DNA of 64,000 nucleotides, from assembly GCA_015501595.1 (NCBI GenBank), contig JADNRX010000187.1, positions 1 to 64,000 of the forward strand, written 5' to 3'. This stretch comes from Hymenopellis radicata. Lineage: Eukaryota; Basidiomycota; Agaricomycetes; Agaricales; Physalacriaceae. The translations under genes were made by a program, and so were the position numbers. Below the pieces are notes generated by a model that was given only the letters and a program-made list of their open reading frames with translations, did no database searches and had not been told where the DNA came from. Positions within the stretch are counted from its first letter, which is position 1. Every line of letters starts with the position of its first letter. This document shows, piece after piece, positions 1 to 8,392 of the stretch.

Positions 1-2455
1 AACAACAGGTGGTGGCACGGGGACACGAGGCTTATAATACTTGTGCCATTCCTCGCGCGTATGCTCGATGGCTGCTGTAATCCACGAGGGCTGCCAATTG
101 CGTGAGATGAAGTAGGACGTCTTGTATCGCGGCATCATAACTAACAACTCGATTAGGAAGGAAGTTACCAAAATAACGAATACATACTCATTGAAATGCG
201 CATCATGATGTTCTCGTCGGTCTTGGCGTAGTACTTGAGAATCGTCGCACGCCCGCATGCAGCGGCAGCACGAATAACCGGCAATTTGTCCGTATCGATA
301 ATGACCTTATCAAGGTTGTCGGCAAGCGTGTCCATGACAGGAATGGCCTCGAAAATCAGAGGAATCTTGGACTGGCAGATATACTTGGATGCTTGCAAGA
401 AGAGCTAGAAACCAATGCATAAGAACGAGTACAATTACATGACGGAAAATGTAGATACGAGGAGAAGGTCTCGGAGCTGGCGGAGCATCTCCCATTCGGC
501 TGGCGTCAACTTGAACTTCGACATTTTCTTCTTCGCAACCTTGTTAAGATCGGGCCGCTTGCAGAAGCTATCGAGCGCCGGAGCCAGGAGTAGCGCACGA
601 TCGAGGACGGGGTGCAATGAGTTCCAGCGTGTCGCCACCATGCGGATCATCTTCTTGGGCTTCAAGTTGTGCTTGGGGCACTCCTCGGCGAGGATCAACT
701 GCAGATTGTGGCTGTTGAAGATCCGCTTGCCCAGCTTCATGATCTAAATTACTGATGAGTTATTGCAGACAAATAAATGCACCAGCAGACACACCTTCGT
801 AACTGCTGCCCGTGCATGCTTCCTGTCATCGTCGGTGAGCTCCTGTACCTCCTTCAAAGCATCCGACAAGGTATCAAGGGCGGCCTCGAGCGTCGCTGCC
901 TGCTCGGCATCTACCTCGTCCACGGCGGCCTGATCAACCTCATCCGGGTCATCCTCATCCTCCTCGATATACAGATTTCCTTCCTCATCGTAGTCCGTGC
1001 TCGCATCGTAGTCGTCCAAGCCCTTCTTGATCATTTTTTTCGAAATGAACTGGCGCATGCATGCCTGCTGTCAGTCAGTACAGCTCGGCAACATGTAATG
1101 TATGTTTACCTTCACAGAGAGGTCATTGATATGCCCCACGCAGCCTACGAAAGTCGCGCGACCAGCAGGAGAAGTCGCCGGAAGCTTCTTTTCCATACTG
1201 TCAACTGTGGCGGGATTGACGTTGGCGTTATCGCCACAGAACCCGAGGAGCTTCATGATAATATCGAAATCCTCAGCGCAGTCGAGCGTTCGTTTACCGA
1301 GATATTCGGCAGTGTGGCGCTTATGTAGCCTGCAATAAATTAAATGTGAGTCAGTGAAGTGAATACAATGAAGGTGAAAGGACATACGGAACCATATCCA
1401 GGTGCATAAGGTCAATGGCGCACTTCTCGCGGCTAAAGAACACGAGAGCAATCCTTGACTGGAGCGCTTTCCGCCTGATGCCCAGCCATCAAAAACCATG
1501 TGAAGACGCCCCGGAACATCATCCTTCAACACGAATTAGAGAAGTCAACACAAAAAATGCAAGCAACATACTTTCAGTTTCTTGCGCACGATGACTTTGG
1601 TCACCTCGTAGGCCTCTTTGACGTCTTTTGAAAGAGTATTGGTGGAGAAGACGCGCGCCTTCGCGTTGTTCATCGTGACAATTGACCGCATCGGGTTGTA
1701 CTCTGCGATAGCGAACGGGCATTGGCACAGGCAGACCAACTCGACAAGATGGTAGCGCAGACGGCCATCCGAATACGTTGAGCCACGGGCGAAGGGTTCG
1801 ATGGAAGATTGTTGCTGGACGAGGGCGGACAATGCTGGACATGACGAACGAGGTTACTAGTCGACTTGTCGGTAAAACCTCGATGGACGACTAGATCCGG
1901 TCGCCTATGAACGAGGTGAGATGCAGTAAAGAAGCACACGCCAAACTTACAATTTGCAGACGAACACCTGTTGATATTCGCCATTTTCACCGGCATTCTC
2001 CACCCACTCGACTGCTGGGGCGCTGAAGTGAGTGTAGCACTCAGAGCTCCAACGAGCGACGAGCTTTTCTAGGGGTTAAATCAGCACCAAGAAAGCAGGT
2101 TGAGTTAGTACACTTACTCAAGCGTTTGTCCCAAAACCCGCGGAGTCTTCGCCCTCTTCATCGTCACTGGGCATCTCGGAGACGCCTTCAGAGACACCTA
2201 CTGAAACCAACTCGATGGTATCCTCGACGACTTCGACCTCCACACCTGCAACCTCCGACTCCGCCTCAGACTCGGACGGGTCAGGCTGCTTCTTCTTTCC
2301 ACGACCACCAGAGGCCTTTTTGCCTCCGCGTGAGCTCGAACGTGGACGCTTGGTAGGAGGCTTGGAAGACTTCCCGACAGTTTCGGCACGCTTGCGCTTG
2401 GGGAGATCGCTGAGTGAGGGGGACGAGACGGAACGAGAGGATGACGGGGAGGCAT
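1..2455 (-). pseudogene. hAT-family transposase, copy 1 (frameshifted, 3' end outside window)
   Basis: Minus-strand, multi-exon hAT transposase beginning at the ATG at 2455. The acidic, Lys/Arg-rich N-terminus, the BED-like segment and the catalytic-core segments (for example the RNase H-like part at 435-740) match copy 2 closely. The C-terminal dimerisation domain falls outside the window. Relative to copy 2 it lacks single bases at about 2430, 2138, 1828 and 1453, all in runs of G or C, and each breaks the frame. One missense difference is at 568 (Ser versus Asn). Either this copy is dead or the assembly has homopolymer errors. The transposase would cut and paste the element carrying it. 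Confidence 0.85.
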
Positions 2456-2639
2456 TTCTGTCGTGTTGAAAATGGGTGAACAAAGCGACTATAAGTATGA
2501 TTAGAGTGAGTCGACTAAAGTAGAAAAATAGACCAACTTACCAGGTTAAGCACCGAAAGAGCGCTATCGATGGCCAGGCAGAAGGATACAGCGGCCTGGA
2601 GAGATATTACTGGATGATAAGAAGGAAATGAAATCGATT

Positions 2640-5018
2640 TACCAATGATTTAGACCGGTATTCGTCTCCTGCGCCACAGAGACCGAATGACACACTAGTG
2701 GGGAGACAAACCATTGAAATCAGAATGAAACAGGTAAGAAAGACCCACCAAATCTCGGCGGCGCAATAAAATGCCACTATCGATGACCTGGGCGGTCTAT
2801 GCATTCCCCATTCGAAGGCCCGCTGACAATCGCCAGCGAGGAGAAACTGGCAATCGCCAATCTCTGGTGAGCCGGGCGCCCGAAATCCATCGATAAGTGT
2901 CCGTCCTCAGCACCTGGCGGCCCGTCCACCGCACTTCGCCATCCGTGTTCGCTGCTGGCAATCGTCTGACAGCGGAGAAATGGCAATCGCCATATTCCCA
3001 TAAGGTCGCGGTCCGAGGTCGACAAGGCACTCCAGTTGGAGCAGACGATGTTGCTGGCAATCGCCAGAGCAACGAGACTGGCAATCGCCATGTCCAAGGA
3101 GGGAGTCGGTGGTGGGAAGGAAGACGAGGGCGCTTACGAGGCCCAAACAAGTGACTGGAGTCACGTGATGTGACCTGTAGCTGAAGCGGCGGGGACACTC
3201 AGAGTGGCCTCAAAGGTGGTATCGGAGCGAGATTCACACCAAGGAAGATCAGGACAAGTAGAATACAATTGTTATCATTTCGAGTCAAATTACTGATTTG
3301 TTACGGAATTGTACATAGATAAATGTAAGTAATGATATCGTAGTGGGCGGGACATCGGGGCCGGAGGGCGGGAAAACCCCAAACGACAGCAGAGTCTTCG
3401 AGCGAGCATATTGAAGGCTTTAATGACAAAACTGCACGGTTATTCATTGTGGAATTACTGAGATATGTATAAATTGGAGAAACTTACCTTGGAGATCGGT
3501 TAATGGTCGGGATGTCGGCGCCAGCGGGCGGGATACCCCAAACGACAGCGGAGTCTTCAAGCGAGCGTATTGAAGGCATTAATGACAAAACTGCACGGTT
3601 ATTCATTGTGAAATTAGCGAGATATGTATAAATTGGAGAAAACTTACCTTGGAGATCGGTTAATGGTCGGGATGTCGGCGCCGGCGGGCGGGACACCTCA
3701 AACGACAGTGGAGTCTTCGAGCGAGCGTATTGAAGGCATTAATGACAAAACTGTACGGTTATTCATGGTGAAAAATACCGCGACATGGATAAATTAGAGA
3801 AACTTACCTTTGAGGAAAGGCAAGATCGGTCAGTAGTCGGGATGTCGGGGAAGAAGGGCGGGACCACCCAGACGACGGCAGAGTCTTCGAGAGACTGTCT
3901 TGAAGGTTCGAACGCTAAGGACAACAGGTCAGTACGGTAGGAAATGAGAGAGATATGGATAAATTAGAGAAACTTACCTTAGAGATCGGTCAGTGGTCGG
4001 GACGTCGGCACTGGAGGGCGGGACACCTCAAATGACAGCGGCGTCCTCAGAAGACTATCTTGAAGGTTCGAACGACAAAACTGCACAGTTATTCATTGTT
4101 AAATAACTGAGATATGAATAAAAGAGTGGAACTGACCTGTGAGATTCCTCAGTGGCCGGGGCGTCGGCGGCGGAGGGCGGGACCACCCAAACGACGGTAC
4201 AGTATTCGAGTGTACCTATCCACAGTTCGTATGCTGCAGGGGATCAAGCAGGACGGTCAGAATTGAGGGATAGACCAAGCAATTTATCGAACGCACTCAA
4301 ATGTAAGTTCAAGATCAGGTAGCGACGGCGGGGGCGGCGGTTGTGGGCGGGCTTGCCCAAACGACAGCGGTGTCGTCAGGAGTATGTAGTAGTCGTGCAT
4401 ATGCTACAAGAGACCGAGCGGTACGGTCAGAAATGAGTGCGATACGGAGAAATGAACAGACCTACCTCAGAGCAAGACGAAAAGTTAGACGACGGGCGCA
4501 GCGACGGCGGCCAGGAGTGCCAAGATGGTAAAGGCAGTGATATAATGTATCTGGCAATCGCCAGATAGCAGCGGATGGCAATCGCCAAGGCGCGGTGAGC
4601 GTCCAGCACGTCAGCGAGAGAGAGTCCCCGATGAGATCTGTACAACATTCGATTAGTAGATAGATAATCAATAAAGCTTACCGAAAATTAATATATCAGG
4701 GAGGGAGTCGCGAAGCATCGCTGAGCCAGCGGCGCAGGCCGCTGCGACCTCCCGCCCCGCCGACCAAAATCCAAGATGTTGAGTACGCCAGACGGACCAG
4801 GAAGAGCCGATGGCAATCGCCATACGACGGCGGATGGCAATCGCCAGCCCGCTCAGCGCCGGATCCAGAAAGAGAGTGTGGTGATGGAGGTGGTGGTGAG
4901 ACGATGAGGCGCGATAGCGCAAAACCCTGCTTTGGGAAGGTGAGTCATCATAATGACTCACCTTCCCAAAGTGACTTGGTCGATTTGGGCTTGAAGGTGA
5001 GTAATCGTCATTACTCAT
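2640..5018 (-). other. Candidate spliced minus-strand leader transcript upstream of hAT copy 1
   Basis: A series of good minus-strand splice sites runs from an ATG at 5018 towards the transposase. Exon 1 ends at 4683 with GTAAGC; the intron (about 44 nt, branch CTAATC) ends in TACAG near 4640. The next exon ends at about 4467 with GTAGGT; that intron (about 62 nt, branch CTGAC) ends in TTGTAG near 4404. The 160-bp exon-like monomers follow. Further donors appear near 2637 and 2542, so the transcript may be a long 5' part of the hAT mRNA. Reading frame is open in exons 1 and 2 (about 112 and 60 codons) but is not maintained through the array, so coding status is unresolved. The same arrangement is at about 11598-13973. 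Confidence 0.4.
3330..4420 (-). repeat. Tandem array of 160-bp exon-plus-intron monomers, copy 1
   Basis: About seven monomers repeat a GC-rich block (GTCGGGATGTCGGCG plus GGGCGGG) and an AT-rich block. On the minus strand each AT-rich block is an excellent short intron: GTAAGTTTCTCCAATTTATA... with CTAAT or CTGAC branch and a CAG or TAG end. Donors fall at 3488, 3648, 3808, 3978, 4137 and 4297, so spacing is 159-170 bp. Exons are about 103 nt, not a multiple of three, so the frame rotates from one to the next. In one frame exons share the core EDSAVVWGIPPAGADIPT. Confidence 0.75.
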
Positions 5019-5022
5019 CTTC
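4930..5022. other. Two adjacent hairpins in the divergent promoter region, copy 1
   Basis: A perfect 19-bp stem (4930-4948 with 4953-4971) closes a 4-base loop. Twenty bases on, a second stem (4993-5005 with 5010-5022, one mismatch) has the same AAGGTGAGT core and again a 4-base loop. The same pair is present at 13885-13977 in copy 2. They lie at the start of the candidate minus-strand transcript. Confidence 0.85.
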
Positions 5023-5481
5023 TGTGGCTGTGCTGGAATCGTCTAGATTCCAAGGCCACGGGTACCCCTCCTTCAGCAGAACGCCCAAGTGCCGTCTGCT
5101 ACACACGGCGCCCAAATCCCGCCGTCATCCTCAAGATCGTCGACACTGGTGAGTGTTTTGTTTCCTCTCTCTTTCTTTCCCCTCTTTCCCTTTCTCCTGC
5201 GGCTTGGCGATTGCCATCCGCCGCTGCTTGGCGATTGCCATCAGCATTATTTTCATTGACGACCAGCAGGCCAGCAACGACGACGGCGCGATTGGAGGCG
5301 GTTTGGCGATTGCCATCCGCTGCTGTCTTGGCGATTGCCAGCAGCGCTGCGTGACGATTGTCAAGCGGATGGAACTTGTGTCGGCGGGGCACAGCGCCTG
5401 ATGAGCGCCTCTTGCGCCTCTTCTCTATCGGCGGGAGGAGCCTGCAAGATTGCTAACCGGATTTTTTAGAGTCGAGTGAGC

Positions 5482-7715
5482 ATGGCTGCACAGACGGTAT
5501 GTATTTTCGCCGTCATTGAAATGTCCCTAACAATTGCGCCACAGCCCCACCAGACTGCCTACCACAAGGACCTCCTCGCCGATCCTGACCGTGTTACGGC
5601 CCTAAAAAATCCAGACAAAGGTACATTTCATTCTGCTCAATATTTGCAGCATACTAAGACCAATCTAGCGATTACCATTATCGACGGCAAGTTTGGCGCC
5701 GTCCTGACGGAGTCGCCTTTCATCATCACAACGCCAAACGCTTCATGGATCCCCAATCCCTCGCGCCACCCGAACGAAATCCTGCAGATTCGCAGCGATT
5801 ACTTGTACGGGCCTGAGGATTATCTCCTCTGGCCTCAGGAAGATGTTCCAGAAGCGCGTTGGCTCCCTTGTCTGCTTCGCGTTTTTCCCCAGGACGGCTC
5901 CCTCGACGACAAACTCACTATTCTGTGGGATTCCCTGTCGCCCAGCCAGCAGTTTCGAGAAGATACCAATTTCCGTCGCGGCTTTGGGTCCGCCACATCT
6001 CTGTTTGCACAGGATCTAGAAGATTGTATTTCTGTGCTAGACTCCACATTTTCTTCCTCCAAATTCCCCCCCCAGACGATGGAAATCGTCCACCGCCACA
6101 CCACGACGATGTCCGTCATTAGTCAGACGCTTCGATTAACGCCCCTCTCCCTCTCTCGTTTTTCCCAGCAGATTCGCGCTTTCCAGCGCCTTGGCCGACA
6201 GTGTGTAGCCCTGAACACGTTCACGACACTGGTCGTTCCCGCTGCCGAAGGCAAAGTTTCTCATCTCGATAATAGGCGTTTCTGCGAGGATTATGTCGGC
6301 TGTTTCACATTCGACGTAGCGCTGGGGGCTCTCCTCCTACGATGTGGAATTCCCGTCTGGCTGCTTCGCGACCTGTCACTCGTGGGGCACTGTCGCGTCG
6401 ATAAGCTCCTCCCGATCACATATGCGAAGGACATGGTTGTCACCTCGCTTCCGAGGCCGCCAGTAGCGCCAATGTGGGAGGGTCCCCGACGAGGGCCGGG
6501 GAAGATTGGGGCCCTCACTTCTGCAATCGAGCGGAATCAAGGCTCCTTTCTCAGTCCCGCCAATTATAGTATCTCTGGCGCTGCTCGTCCTCAGGCGATT
6601 CTACCGGCTCCTTCCTCTTCTTCGCGCCAAACTGCCCGTCCTTCAACACGTGGGTCGCCAAGTGAGTGGAATTGTTTGAAAACTTTGCTTAATATCTAAT
6701 GTATTTCTTTACAGCGAAGGTCATGGCGTATCCGACGCACACATTGCTGCCGGCAATGGCGTCTACTTGGCTACACGTCGCGAAAGTAATTGACGAGCAG
6801 GAGTACCTCCAGTACTGCATCAATAAACCCGCCGAGCGATACTTTGTCCCCCGCCCCGATCTCTTCACCAACGCTTTGCAGCCAAAAGTCGCCAGCTACT
6901 TGGAAACCTGGCTTCGTTTGCGAGGAATCGTGCTAGGCTGCATGAGTGAGGGTGAACCGCAGGCTCTCTCCCATAGGGCATGGCGGCTTTGGCTCGATCG
7001 TGGGGCATTGGAAATTGAGGTGACGCAGGGAGGGAAGACTGTGCAGAGGAAGAATAGGGAGAAAGACGAGGTGGATGTCTTGATTTCTGCGGCGAGGAAG
7101 CAAGGTCCGGTAGAACTAGCCGGTGAGGTGATGTGGAAGGGCAGAAAGTTCGAGTTCGATGGAATGGTTGGGCCGCGCCATTGTCGCGAGATTCTGTGGG
7201 AGTTGAATGAGCTCGGATTCCGCTTTGAAATGTGCATGTTGGATTCCACCTTGTCCACTCTCGCCTCCCCTCGCGAACGCTATAATCGGATTCGGCGTTG
7301 TTTCCCCATCAGCCACGCGCCTCTCGAATTGGCCGACTTGGGACAGGCGAATCAAGGCCTGGCGCATTCTGACTGGTTTTCGCGCGCCCCGTTTGTCTAC
7401 GCTCTTCGCCACGTTATGCGCTTCTGGAGGATCGATGTCGTTCGCGCGGCCAGATGGTTAACCGATGAGGAGTATTTCAAGATCGACGAGAAGCGGGGAT
7501 TATCACCGGCCGATTTCGAAGACTTTGAGTACAAGGTCATTAAGATCTACATCTCTGCATTCCTCACAGTCTACGGCCGGACTCCCCGCATTCCAATGAT
7601 TCTTTCGCACCAGCCGGTCACTGAGTGGAAGAAGCCGGTTTACCATAGGATGGCAGTTGGGCCGAACGGAGTTTGGATGCCAGAACGTGAGTCGGATGAG
7701 CTGTATGAATATTAG
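5482..7715 (+). CDS. Passenger gene of the element, unknown family, copy 1
   Basis: Four exons, 5482-5496, 5545-5620, 5669-6661 and 6715-7715, sum to 2085 nt and give 694 aa in one clean frame. Introns are 48-53 nt with GT-AG ends and CTAAG/CTAAT-type branch sites. A donor at 5150 (CTG/GTGAGT) and the TTTTTTAG acceptor at 5469, with a GCTAAC branch, suggest a 320-nt intron in the 5' leader. I recognise no domain. The protein is soluble, has no signal peptide or membrane segment, and is rich in Trp/Arg/Pro. The first 360 residues and the last 330 are separated by a Ser/Pro/Thr linker near the third intron. It is transcribed away from the transposase, like a passenger gene of a composite DNA transposon. 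It ends in a short acidic tail, SDELYEY. Confidence 0.75.
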
Positions 7716-7859
7716 GTTACTTGTAGCTACAATTTGGACGCATTTTCGCATATCGTATCAGCGCCGTAGTTGTATTTTTGTATTGTATTGCTGGACTTTT
7801 TTTTTGTTGAGCAGTTTTTGAAGGGGAAGGGCACTTGAGGCAGTTAGGTTCTTCAATCT

Positions 7860-7975
7860 CAAGCGAGCGTAGCCAAGCTGCTACAAGGTCAGTCTATATT
7901 GGGTCTGACTTGGGATTTGGAGAGGGCTCCTGTTCGAGCCCCGCCCATGCCTCTCCTTGCATAACATTTTTAGTG
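7860..7975 (+). other. Pol III promoter-like element (A-box and B-box words) after passenger copy 1
   Basis: TAGCCAAGCTGC (A-box-like) is followed about 60 bases on by GTTCGAGCC (B-box-like) and then a TTTTT run, as in a tRNA-derived gene or SINE. GGGCTC...GAGCCC flanks the B-box. A normal tRNA T-arm and acceptor stem cannot be formed, so I do not call a tRNA. The element is kept in the diverged right part of both units. Confidence 0.3.
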
Positions 7976-7984
7976 TCAAAATTT

Positions 7985-8162
7985 CGCGAGTCTTAGTGTA
8001 CTGACTCGCGTGAGTACTCACAGTCCCCTGGCCGATAATCAGACCCGCGACCAGACTCGTGACTATGTGACTCGCGAGTCACACAAGTCCGAACCCCGAG
8101 ATGCCCGACGCGAGTCGAGTCAGCAGATGACTCGGTGACTCGACGACTCGTTGAGGTCTCTA
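7985..8162. mobile_element. Candidate right terminus of element copy 1 (TIR plus subterminal GACTCG motifs)
   Basis: The segment is packed with GACTCG/CGAGTC words in both orientations, as in hAT subterminal repeats that bind transposase. It ends at 8162 with the complement of TAGAGACCTCAACGAGTC (8145-8162), an 18-bp perfect inverted match to 8175-8192. The start TAGAG fits the YARNG consensus of hAT ends. The equivalent segment is absent after copy 2. Confidence 0.6.
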
Positions 8163-8174
8163 GTAGGTCTCTAC

Positions 8175-8390
8175 TAGAGACCTCAACGAGTCCAACACGA
8201 GTCAGACTCGCGACTCGTGACGCGAGTACCCACACAAAAAGAAGTCCAGTTCAGACTCGCGTCGGACTCGACTCGCGATGACTCACGAGTCGTTGCGAGT
8301 CTACTCGCGAGTCCCTACCACGAGTCCGAGTCATCTTACACACTCACGAGTACTCACGAGTCCATGGCCAAATCTACATACAATTCACCC
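8175..8390. mobile_element. Candidate left terminus of element copy 2 (TIR plus subterminal motifs)
   Basis: Starts with TAGAGACCTCAACGAGTC (8175-8192), then a run of ACTCG/CGAGT words up to the transposase stop at 8393. The eight bases just outside, GTCTCTAC (8167-8174), fit the nTnnnnAn preference of hAT target duplications. The matching duplication on the far side cannot be tested because the right end of copy 2 is missing. The 12 bases between the two facing termini are GTAGGTCTCTAC. Confidence 0.55.
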
Positions 8391-8392
8391 AA

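Larger units (their letters stand above)
2824..5363. promoter_or_regulatory. Paired TGGCGATTGCCA motifs, copy 1
   Basis: Twelve exact copies of a 12-mer. It reads TGGCAATCGCCA on the plus strand at 2848, 2981, 3055, 3079, 4552, 4576, 4811 and 4835, and TGGCGATTGCCA at 5205, 5229, 5304 and 5329. Near-matches sit at 2824, 2956 and 5352. They fall into groups whose members start 23 to 25 bases apart. The orientation flips near 5100, the presumed divergent promoter, so the motif is sense to the outward transcript on both sides. Function unknown. Confidence 0.6.
1..7965. repeat. Tandem unit copy 1 (about 8.95 kb period), left end outside the window
   Basis: Everything from base 1 to about 7965 recurs from 8954 to about 16905 in the same orientation. 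The offset drifts from 8953 to 8959 and back to 8954 because of single-base indels. The unit holds a minus-strand hAT transposase, a repetitive centre and a plus-strand passenger gene. Identity is near complete up to about 6713, falls to roughly 95 percent in the last passenger exon, and fades in the following 250 bases. The left end of this copy, including the transposase C-terminus, lies outside the window. Confidence 0.95.

Noticed and set aside
777..1328. 183-codon plus-strand open frame (and its copy near 9730-10282)
   Set aside because: It is antisense to the hAT transposase exons, whose motifs and introns are on the minus strand.
3330..4420. CRISPR-like array
   Set aside because: Monomers are 160 bp with no short repeat and unique spacer layout, and the genome is fungal.
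5153..5401. Open frame with repeated LAIAI peptides on the plus strand, and minus-strand partners
   Set aside because: The peptide repeats come from the 12-mer TGGCGATTGCCA read in frame; the stretch lies in the likely leader intron of the passenger gene.
7860..7950. A real tRNA gene
   Set aside because: A-box and B-box words exist but no acceptor stem and no proper T-arm can be folded.
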